Source: JBGTCY01 sp041748615
GTDB taxonomy: Bacteria > Bacteroidota > Bacteroidia > Chitinophagales > CAIOSU01
NCBI GenBank assembly: GCA_041748615.1
Contig: JBGTCY010000273.1
Coordinates: 1-28,218 of the forward strand
Direction of reading: 5' to 3'
Length of the DNA stretch: 28,218 nucleotides
Part shown: piece after piece, positions 21,895-28,218 of the stretch
Numbering within the stretch: the first letter of the stretch is position 1
Layout of the letters: each line of letters opens with the position of its first letter
The notes under the pieces: model-generated
Database searches by the model: none
The model's input: the letters and a program-made list of their open reading frames with translations, nothing else
What the model was told of the DNA's origin: nothing
Made by a program: the position numbers and the translations under genes

Positions 21895-22255
21895 GAATCC
21901 CTGTGGTTTGTTATAAATTTGCGAACAATTTGTCTATTGATAAACAAGTTTCAAAATACAATTAAAACATATTTCAAATAAAATACAATTTTAAAAAAGC
22001 TAAACAAAAGTCCGCTCAAAAAAACATAAAAATGCCACAAAGACACAATGGCACAAAGTTTCACAAAGAAAGAATTAGCATCGCTTTAAACTTTGTGCTT
22101 TCTTTGAGCCTTTGTGACCTTGTGGCAACTTTCAGTCATCATTGAAAAACCAAATAAGTTTCCGGTTTGATAATTGTAAAAATGAATTTTGGATATTATT
22201 TGTTTATTGTCTTTTGTTTTTTGGTAATTAATTTTTTTCTCTATACACACATCCT
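21895..22255. other. 361-bp AT-rich gap upstream of lysS
   Basis: No supported gene. The main content is the long inverted repeat at 22033-22127. The parts on either side are very AT-rich; the T-rich stretch 22190-22240 before lysS probably holds its promoter, but I cannot pick out a convincing -33/-7 pair. Confidence 0.6.
22033..22127. repeat. Long imperfect inverted repeat (CTTTGTG/CACAAAG type)
   Basis: The left arm, 22033-22068 (starts TGCCACAAAGACACAA), pairs with the right arm, 22091-22127 (ends CCTTGTGGCA), over about 36 bp. There are only a few mismatches, mostly A opposite A or T opposite T, and the loop is about 22 nt. Both arms consist of repeats of CACAAAG or its complement. This type of CTTTGTG-rich element recurs between genes in many Bacteroidota genomes. 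Transcribed, it would form a stable hairpin. Confidence 0.75.
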
Positions 22256-23767
22256 ATGCACTTAACAGAACAGGAACAAATCAGACGTCAGGGATTGGAA
22301 GAAATGAAAGCGCTCGGCATCAATCCCTACCCTTCCGAACTTTATGAAGTCAACACCACTACCAAAGACATCAAAGAAAATTTTGAAGCGAATAAAGACG
22401 CTTATCAAAATATCACGATTGCCGGCAGGCTGATGTCCAAGCGCATTATGGGGAAAGCGTCATTCGGAGTGTTGCAGGATGCGCACGGGAAAATTCAGTT
22501 TTACCTGACGCGCGATGAAATTTGTCCGGGCGAAGACAAAACGCTCTATAATACGGTCTTCAAAAAGCTGCTGGACCTCGGTGATATCATCGGCATCCGG
22601 GGTTTCGCATTCATCACGCAAACAGGAGAATTAACCATTCATGTAAAGGATTTCACGGTGTTGAGCAAATCGCTGCGCCCGCTGCCCGTGGTGAAGGAAG
22701 CCGAAGGGAAAGTGTATGACATGGTGACTGACCCCGAATACCGTTACCGTCAGCGTTATGTGGACTTGATTGTCAATCAGAAATCACGCGAAGTGTTTTT
22801 GAAACGCACGCGACTGATTAATTCGATGCGCGAATTTCTGAATCAACGAGGATACTTGGAAGTGGAAACACCGGTGCTGCAACCTGTGTATGGAGGCGCT
22901 GCCGCGCGACCATTTACCACGCATCATAATACTTTGGACATGACATTGTATCTGCGCATCGCGGATGAATTGTATTTGAAAAGACTGATTGTAGGCGGAT
23001 TTGATGGCGTGTATGAAATTTCAAAAGATTTCCGCAACGAAGGCATGGACCGCACCCACAATCCCGAATTCACGTTGATGGAATTGTATGTGGCGTATAA
23101 AGATTATATCTGGATGATGGATTTGGTGGAGGAATTGTTTGAAAAAATCGCGCTCGACCTGCATGGCGTTACGCAGGTGAAAGTGGGTGAAAACATGATT
23201 GATTTCAAACGCCCTTACCCGCGCCTGACAATGTTCGAAGCAATCCAACAATTTACGGGCGTTGATATTTCGCAGATGGATGAACAGCAACTGTTCGACA
23301 CCGCCCGCCAACTGAAAGTGGAAGTGGACAAAACGATGGGCAAAGGAAAACTCATTGACGAAATTTTTAGCGAACTGTGTGAGCCGAAATTGATTCAACC
23401 GACTTTCATCACGGACTATCCCGTGGAAATGTCGCCTCTCGCCAAGAAACATCGCACCAAACCTGGGTTGGTGGAAAGGTTTGAACTCATTTGCAACGCC
23501 AAGGAATTATGCAACGCCTTTTCCGAATTGAACGACCCCATTGACCAGCGCCAGCGTTTCGAAGACCAGTTGCGCCTCAAAGAGCGTGGCGATGAAGAAG
23601 CGATGATGCTTGATGAAGATTTTCTGCGTTCGCTTGAATATGCCATGCCGCCCACAGCCGGACTCGGCATTGGCGTTGACCGCCTGACCATGCTGATGAC
23701 CGATTCGCCTTCCATCCAGGATGTCATCCTGTTTCCGCAAATGAAGCCGGAAAAGGGAGGTGTTTGA
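22256..23767 (+). CDS. lysS: Lysyl-tRNA synthetase, class II
   Basis: A 503-residue class II synthetase that charges tRNA-Lys in the cytoplasm. Residues about 54-140 form the N-terminal OB-fold anticodon-binding domain (I-T-I-A-G-R-L-M-S-K-R at 53-63). The catalytic core follows, with V-E-T-P-V-L-Q (203-209), motif 2 F-R-N-E-G-M-D-R-T-H-N-P-E-F-T (259-273) and motif 3 G-L-G-I-G-V-D-R-L (469-477). The length is normal for bacterial LysS, with no extra C-terminal domain. ATG at 22256, no evident Shine-Dalgarno, as usual in this phylum. lemA starts about 100 bp downstream. Confidence 0.98.
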   Translation: MHLTEQEQIRRQGLEEMKALGINPYPSELYEVNTTTKDIKENFEANKDAYQNITIAGRLMSKRIMGKASFGVLQDAHGKIQFYLTRDEICPGEDKTLYNTVFKKLLDLGDIIGIRGFAFITQTGELTIHVKDFTVLSKSLRPLPVVKEAEGKVYDMVTDPEYRYRQRYVDLIVNQKSREVFLKRTRLINSMREFLNQRGYLEVETPVLQPVYGGAAARPFTTHHNTLDMTLYLRIADELYLKRLIVGGFDGVYEISKDFRNEGMDRTHNPEFTLMELYVAYKDYIWMMDLVEELFEKIALDLHGVTQVKVGENMIDFKRPYPRLTMFEAIQQFTGVDISQMDEQQLFDTARQLKVEVDKTMGKGKLIDEIFSELCEPKLIQPTFITDYPVEMSPLAKKHRTKPGLVERFELICNAKELCNAFSELNDPIDQRQRFEDQLRLKERGDEEAMMLDEDFLRSLEYAMPPTAGLGIGVDRLTMLMTDSPSIQDVILFPQMKPEKGGV

Positions 23768-23864
23768 TTGTGATAAATCTTGATGAGAGACGGAAACAGC
23801 TCAACAAGGTTTATAAAAATCAATATATCTTTACGTCCTTCCTTCATCTAAAAAAATTCATCAA

Positions 23865-24431
23865 ATGACTACATTTCTCATTTTATTAGGTGTCATTTTC
23901 CTGATTGTCGTTTTCATTGTTTCATTGTATAACCGTTTGGTTTCACTGCGCAATAACCGGGAAAATGCTTTCGCGGATATTGACGTTCAGCTCAAACAGC
24001 GGCATGATTTAATTCCGCAATTAGTGGACTCGGTGAAAGGATACATGAAACACGAAGAAGGCGTGTTGACAAAAGTGACACAGGCGCGCGCTAACGCGTT
24101 GAGCGCGAATTCCATTGACGGAAAAATTCAGGCTGAAATGCAGCTTACTTCAGCGTTGCAGGGGCTGAGAGTCGCGGTGGAAGCGTATCCCGACCTGAAA
24201 GCCAATCAGAATTTCATGCACCTGCAAAAAGAAATCTCCGATGTGGAAAATAAACTTGCCGCTTCACGCAGATTTTTCAACTCGGCTACAAGGGAATATA
24301 ACACCGGCACGGAAACATTCCCGGCAAACATCATCGCGGGCATGTTTAATTTCAAACGCGAAATCATGTTTGACCTCGGCACCGAACAACGCCAGACTTT
24401 AGAGCAGGCTCCCAAAGTGAAATTCGATTAG
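23865..24431 (+). CDS. lemA: LemA family protein
   Basis: A 188-residue protein with one N-terminal membrane helix (about 3-22) and a long helical-bundle domain. The family segments are clear: Y-N-x-L-V-S-L-R-N (22-30), A-F-A-D-I-D-V-Q-L-K-Q-R (35-46), L-I-P-Q-L-V-D-S-V-K-G-Y (49-60), then A-Y-P-D-L-K-A-N-Q-N-F near 107-117 and R-E-Y-N-T near 143. LemA proteins are membrane-anchored with the bundle outside or facing the periplasm; their molecular role is unsettled, though pairing with a membrane protease of the HtpX/M48 type is a widespread arrangement. Here the M48 gene follows 14 bp downstream, so they form an operon. Confidence 0.96.
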   Translation: MTTFLILLGVIFLIVVFIVSLYNRLVSLRNNRENAFADIDVQLKQRHDLIPQLVDSVKGYMKHEEGVLTKVTQARANALSANSIDGKIQAEMQLTSALQGLRVAVEAYPDLKANQNFMHLQKEISDVENKLAASRRFFNSATREYNTGTETFPANIIAGMFNFKREIMFDLGTEQRQTLEQAPKVKFD

Positions 24432-24445
24432 TTCCCCGGCTCCGG

Positions 24446-25393
24446 ATGAAATACGTTGGCATACAAACACAAATCTGGCGCAACAATACCCGCTCGGTGT
24501 TGCTGCTCATCGGCTTTCCTGTATTGCTACTTTTTTTAATTTGGATTTTTCTTTTTTTCCTTGCAACGGATAGTGAGACACCCTTAGAAGCCGCCAATCG
24601 TTTATGGTTTGATACTTTTCCTTTCGTGACTTTGGCGGTTTTGATTTGGTTTGCCATCGCCTGGTTTTCACATACCAAAATGATAGCGCGGGCAACAGGC
24701 GCGCGTCCGTTAGAAAGAAAAGATAACATGCGCGTCTATAATCTTGTTGAAAATCTTTGCATCTCGCGCGGCATGAAAACACCACAGATTCAAATCATCG
24801 AGGATAATTCGCTGAACGCTTACGCGAGCGGGATAAATGAAAAAACTTACACAGTCGCTCTTTCGCGCGGTATAATTGACCAACTGAATGATGATGAATT
24901 GGAAACCGTGATTGCGCATGAGCTTACACACATCCGCAACCGCGATGTCCGGCTGCTGATTATCTCCATTATTTTTGTCGGCATCTTCGCGTTTATCGCT
25001 GAAATTGCATTGCGCTCATTGCGCTTCGGTGGAGGAGGAAGCCGCGGAGGAGGAAAAAAGGGCGGCAACGGAGGCATGGTGATTTTGGTGATAGTGCTGG
25101 CGGCACTCGGATATTTAATTTCTATGTTGTTTCGGTTCGCCATCTCCCGCAAGCGCGAATACATGGCGGATGCAGGAGCGGCAGAAATGACAAAAAATCC
25201 GAAGGCGTTAGCTTCCGCCCTCCGGAAAATTTCCCGCAATCCCCGCATCGAAGCAGTTAAAAGAGATGATGTCGCCCAACTGTTTATTGAACATCCGCGC
25301 GACAAAAGTTCAGGATTGTTCTCGGCTTTCACCGGATTATTCGCCACCCACCCTCCCATCGAAAAAAGAATTCAGGCATTGGAGCAATATTAG
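24446..25393 (+). CDS. M48 family membrane metalloprotease (HtpX-like)
   Basis: A 315-residue zinc protease of the inner membrane, HtpX/Ste24-like. Two N-terminal helices (about 18-40 and 58-76) precede the catalytic domain. The zinc site is H158-E159-L-T-H162 with E238 (R-E-Y-M-A-D) as third ligand. Helices at about 170-187 and 211-232 flank a low-complexity loop rich in Gly, Ser and Lys (195-210), which is unusual enough to be a flexible linker. H-P-P-I-E-K-R near the C-terminus is the family substrate-side motif. Members degrade misfolded membrane proteins; coupling to lemA 14 bp upstream suggests LemA assists or regulates it. ATG at 24446. Confidence 0.93.
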   Translation: MKYVGIQTQIWRNNTRSVLLLIGFPVLLLFLIWIFLFFLATDSETPLEAANRLWFDTFPFVTLAVLIWFAIAWFSHTKMIARATGARPLERKDNMRVYNLVENLCISRGMKTPQIQIIEDNSLNAYASGINEKTYTVALSRGIIDQLNDDELETVIAHELTHIRNRDVRLLIISIIFVGIFAFIAEIALRSLRFGGGGSRGGGKKGGNGGMVILVIVLAALGYLISMLFRFAISRKREYMADAGAAEMTKNPKALASALRKISRNPRIEAVKRDDVAQLFIEHPRDKSSGLFSAFTGLFATHPPIEKRIQALEQY

Positions 25394-25533
25394 TTCCTGC
25401 AACCCTATAAATCTACCTGTGCCTCCATGACTGGATTCTAATACCTATCCATCAGCCTGAAAACTATCCGGGTCAGTTTTGTATTTCGGAGAAAAAATGA
25501 ATAGCGACTTTCTAAAAACATTATCAAATTTTC

Positions 25534-25570
25534 TTTGCGGTTTGGTTATCTTTTCAGATAAAACCGCAAA
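25534..25570 (+). promoter_or_regulatory. Strong hairpin abutting the pyruvyl transferase start
   Basis: TTTGCGGTTT (25534-25543) and AAACCGCAAA (25561-25570) are perfect complements. Inside, TATC (25547-25550) and GATA (25557-25560) extend the stem after a 3-nt bulge, closing a TTTTCA loop. It ends 2 bp before the TTG start at 25573, with no T-run after it. It may hold back translation initiation, or be a binding site. Confidence 0.55.
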
Positions 25571-25572
25571 CA

Positions 25573-26496
25573 TTGAATCTCGCATTTATTGGCGCATCGG
25601 GCTACGGAAACGTGGGGGATGATACCTACCCGTTGATTTTCAGGCAATATCTTTCCGAAGAACACATGCTGACATTTTACAATTCTGATGCTGCGGCATC
25701 GCGACAACAGCTTCCGGAATATGACTATGTGATATTTGGAGGAGGAGGAATTATTTACAATAGCGAAGTGGGCAAAGGCTACCAGAAAGGCTATGACGTT
25801 TCCGCTCATTTTGAGTACATGAAATATTATCTTGATTTTGCGCGGAACGCGGGTCTTCCGTATTGCTTTTGCTCGGCAGATATTCAGGTGAGAAGAAACA
25901 TGGATGACAGCGGTTGGGATTTTCGCCCGCTTGCGCCCTGGCTAAAGTACCTTCGTGATGCCGATTTCGTAAGCGTACGCTCGCAATATTCAAAAGAAGT
26001 ATTAACCGAAATGTGCAGACGCGAGATTGATTATTATCCCGACCTTGCCTATTTGTTTGACACGGATGATGACAGCGCCCGGGGAAATTATCTTCTTTTC
26101 ATACCGGGTTCAACGATAAAGGCAGGCAATGATTATGCGCGGAAAATTCTTGAAGAACATACCGGCAGAGGCGTTGAAATAAAAGCCGCAAACTTCGGGG
26201 CGGATGGCGATAACCGGAAAGATTTAGACGACTTCCGAAAATTATTTCCGAATGCCGAAGTCTTCTACGGTGTAACACCGGAAGCGGCTTTCAATTTGGT
26301 GAAACGCTCCATCGGGGTAATTACGGGAAGGTATCACGGACTAGTTTTCGCCCGCGCCACCAACACCCCGTTTTATGCGGAAACTGAAAAATGCAAATAC
26401 AAGATTGCCGCAGAAGATTTGAGGGCTGAACCATCGCAAGCCATCGGGCATATCCGGCTGCTGCGCAGCAGGCTGCATGTTGCAGCGGCAAGATAA
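25573..26496 (+). CDS. Polysaccharide pyruvyl transferase family protein
   Basis: A 307-residue enzyme of the CsaB/WcaK-type family (PF04230), which adds ketal pyruvate from phosphoenolpyruvate to sugars of surface polysaccharides. Visible marks: an N-terminal strand and G-A-S-G-Y-G-N-V-G-D-D (7-17), Y-V-I-F-G-G-G-G-I-I-Y (52-62), a middle V-S-V-R-S segment near 133-137 and T-G-R-Y-H-G (251-256) with H255, the family's conserved C-terminal motif. The frame is closed by a stop at 25513, and TTG at 25573 is the only sensible start, giving a normal-looking first strand. The hairpin right before it is notable. Its stop lies 6 bp from the stop of the convergent glycosyltransferase. Confidence 0.85.
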   Translation: MNLAFIGASGYGNVGDDTYPLIFRQYLSEEHMLTFYNSDAAASRQQLPEYDYVIFGGGGIIYNSEVGKGYQKGYDVSAHFEYMKYYLDFARNAGLPYCFCSADIQVRRNMDDSGWDFRPLAPWLKYLRDADFVSVRSQYSKEVLTEMCRREIDYYPDLAYLFDTDDDSARGNYLLFIPGSTIKAGNDYARKILEEHTGRGVEIKAANFGADGDNRKDLDDFRKLFPNAEVFYGVTPEAAFNLVKRSIGVITGRYHGLVFARATNTPFYAETEKCKYKIAAEDLRAEPSQAIGHIRLLRSRLHVAAAR

Positions 26497-26502
26497 CTTC
26501 TC

Positions 26503-28218
26503 TCACTTCATAGGAGCTAATTCTACGGGCATTTGCTCGTGGACAAGCCACTTGCCGCGCCAGATTTTATCATCGTCCATAGTGAGAATGCACGTCTTTG
26601 CATTTTCAGAGGATATTTCAAGATGCACGCCTCCGTTTTCTTCGCGCACATCCCACAACTGCTCGCAGCCCGCTTTACCTATATTGATTTTACCGTTGGG
26701 TAAAAATGTCATTGGTCTTTTATCAAATCCAACACGGATATATTGATATGTTTTTGAAGTGAGCGTCTCTGCGGTATGCTTTATTTTTACGGGGCTGTTC
26801 GTGAAATCTTTTCCTATTGTGCCGTCCCAAAGTTCCCTTAATTCCCTGATAAAGGAAAAGCACTCTTTTTGATATTTGAAGCCGGGAAGTTTCGCGTTAT
26901 CATCGTAGTTCCATTTGGGACCATTACGATGCTGAAAAATTATTTTACCGGTGAAATCGTGCTGGTAAAGCGTTCCCGATTTTAAAATAACCGGATGCGG
27001 AATCATTGAATAGTTTATTCCAACTCTGCGGAACGCCAGATGAAAGGTTTCTTTATCGCCATGAATATGCTTGTAATAAAAATCCGAATGCTCATTATAC
27101 CACATCGCTAAATTCAACGCCTTCCAGCATGTTTCTTTATTCACAAGAATTTGTCCCGATTCAAACTCCGGCTCATCCCTGTAATGCACACCGCTTATAT
27201 TCCAAATTGCCCGCTCGCTTCCCAATCTGCCGATGTCAGGCCAGAAAACCGCTCCGTTGGATTTATATTCTTCCCGTTCAAATAAAAATTCAGGATTCAC
27301 CACAGGCACATTATCTGCATCAAGTAGCAGCACCTCTTTGAAAGGATTGTGTAAAAGCGAATACGCTTTCAACTCCCACCCGTTCAATGTTCTTGCCGGA
27401 ATGGTTTTTCTAAGTTCGAGCGCGTCAACGCACTCCACAACCAGCGGCTTAACGATAGATTTCATCAATCCATCAATTTCCTTTGTACCAAGATGCCACA
27501 ACTGGATGGGTAATGAGCATCCCAACTTTCGCAGCATGTTAATGCACACCCATGCGCTTGTAAAAAGCCGAACGCCTCCACCGCAAATAACAATTCCCCT
27601 GCCTTCGTAATTGCCTGGATAATCTTCAATATCGCGGATAAACCGCTCGGACATTTCATTTGCCGAATATATGGTGATTTCAGGTTCTTTGTTATGAATA
27701 GGTTTGATGTTTGCAGTTGGCGGAACAGTCGAAACATCATGATTTTTAGTGGGCTTATTCAGCCTGAGTTTAAACTTAAATCGCATGGACTGTGATTTTT
27801 GGGTGTTCTCTGAAAGTAATCTTACATGCTTATTGTGAAAATACCATTCAATTCTCCGGATGACTTCATCTGCCGTTATCATATCCATGCAGCGTGGCAA
27901 ATCTCCAACCACGTCAACGCAGATTTTATCGGGCTTGTCATTCTCATTTCCATCGTGCAATGGCTTCACACGCGATTTCCAGCAGCCGCCCGTTTCGCAG
28001 CAGGGCAATGCTCCGATGGTATGAATAAACTGGTGACTCGAATAGGCTTCCCATTGCACGGGTTCGCGTCCTCCTGCAATCACTACGCAAGGACGCTGTT
28101 TCGGCATTCGCTTTTTAGTTTCTACCGCAGCCGCCAAGTGCATCAAAAGACTTACCGGAGTTACAACGCCCTGAGCATGATACACCAATCGGATGAGTTG
28201 CCGCAAATCCGTTTTACC
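26503..28218 (-). CDS. Fusion glycosyltransferase: GT9-like plus MNN1/GT71-like domain (5' end outside window)
   Basis: The frame is open through the right edge (first codons G-K-T-D-L-R), so the TTG at 28206 is not the start; 571 residues are visible. Residues about 1-130 are the C-terminal half of an ADP-heptose:LPS heptosyltransferase-like (GT9) domain: V-V-T-P-V-S-L-L-M-H-L-A-A-A, C-V-V-I-A-G-G-R-E-P and a cysteine-rich C-C-E-T-G-G-C-W-K-S-R. After a linker (about 135-185) comes a GT-A domain like yeast MNN1-type mannosyltransferases (GT71): I-V-I-C-G-G-G, L-N-G-W-E-L-K-A-Y, L-L-L-D-A-D-N-V with the metal-binding D-A-D near 300-302, and F-E-S-G-Q-I-L-V. The last 100 residues are a beta-rich domain of unknown role. 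Two successive sugar additions by one polypeptide is the natural reading, but donors and acceptor are unknown. Confidence 0.82.
   Translation of the reverse strand, partial: GKTDLRQLIRLVYHAQGVVTPVSLLMHLAAAVETKKRMPKQRPCVVIAGGREPVQWEAYSSHQFIHTIGALPCCETGGCWKSRVKPLHDGNENDKPDKICVDVVGDLPRCMDMITADEVIRRIEWYFHNKHVRLLSENTQKSQSMRFKFKLRLNKPTKNHDVSTVPPTANIKPIHNKEPEITIYSANEMSERFIRDIEDYPGNYEGRGIVICGGGVRLFTSAWVCINMLRKLGCSLPIQLWHLGTKEIDGLMKSIVKPLVVECVDALELRKTIPARTLNGWELKAYSLLHNPFKEVLLLDADNVPVVNPEFLFEREEYKSNGAVFWPDIGRLGSERAIWNISGVHYRDEPEFESGQILVNKETCWKALNLAMWYNEHSDFYYKHIHGDKETFHLAFRRVGINYSMIPHPVILKSGTLYQHDFTGKIIFQHRNGPKWNYDDNAKLPGFKYQKECFSFIRELRELWDGTIGKDFTNSPVKIKHTAETLTSKTYQYIRVGFDKRPMTFLPNGKINIGKAGCEQLWDVREENGGVHLEISSENAKTCILTMDDDKIWRGKWLVHEQMPVELAPMK

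Noticed and set aside
23021..23847. Minus-strand frames opposite lysS
   Set aside because: The + strand is unambiguous lysyl-tRNA synthetase; the antisense products show no domain.
24847..25359. 170-codon minus-strand frame opposite the M48 protease
   Set aside because: Its Pro-rich part simply mirrors the glycine-rich loop codons of the real gene.
1..28218. tRNA, rRNA, riboswitch or insertion sequence
   Set aside because: I looked through the gaps and saw no cloverleaf, conserved rRNA segment, T-box/riboswitch core or transposase; a covariance search would be needed to exclude small RNAs.

Overview
This window reads as part of a Bacteroidota chromosome, probably from a free-living or environmental lineage (a Chitinophagales/Sphingobacteriales-like member is my guess, not a measurement). 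The grounds are a secreted protease with a type IX secretion sorting tail, a TAnnTTTG-type promoter upstream of dps, few Shine-Dalgarno sequences, Bacteroidota-style intergenic repeats, and conserved Bacteroidota neighbours such as lemA with an M48 protease and a DUF2400 gene. No rRNA, tRNA, insertion sequence, prophage integrase or CRISPR array was seen.

Layout. (1) 1-3306: the 3' part of a giant repeat protein with a tail-fibre-like C-terminus. (2) 3319-5708: a TRIC/UPF0126 membrane protein, then a secreted trypsin-like protease overlapping a small lipoprotein gene. (3) 5698-10205: a lipid module. It holds an SCP2-CaiB/AMACR fusion, an acyl-CoA dehydrogenase-SCP2 fusion, a eukaryotic-type 3-hydroxyacyl-CoA dehydratase (HACD/PHS1/PTPLA) and a stand-alone AtuA C-terminal-like domain. 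(4) 10349-13141: dps, an alpha/beta hydrolase and a GT2 glycosyltransferase. (5) 13442-16372: a large FAD/Fe-S dehydrogenase of the YdiJ type. (6) 16587-18766: a compact run of PrsW-like protease, DUF2400 protein and two small conserved proteins. (7) 19124-21894: a fumarylacetoacetate-hydrolase family enzyme, a flavin reductase and an outer-membrane beta-barrel. (8) 22256-25393: lysS, lemA and an M48 protease. (9) 25573-28218: a polysaccharide pyruvyl transferase facing a 5'-truncated GT9-GT71-like fusion glycosyltransferase, probably the edge of a surface-glycan locus.

The most distinctive part is region 3. Two adjacent acyl-CoA enzymes each carry a related SCP2 lipid-binding domain, on opposite ends of the protein. 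Next to them are a dehydratase of the family that acts in eukaryotic very-long-chain fatty acid elongation and a domain otherwise known from acyclic terpene utilisation. AMACR-type racemase plus acyl-CoA dehydrogenase plus SCP2 resembles the logic of peroxisomal branched-chain (isoprenoid or sterol side-chain) oxidation. I infer a module for bulky or methyl-branched acyl-CoAs; the substrate cannot be read from sequence.

Intergenic regions are unusually rich in palindromic repeats (10231-10258, 13132-13156, 16413-16459, 18811-18920, 22033-22127), and one of them supplies the stop codon of the GT2 gene.
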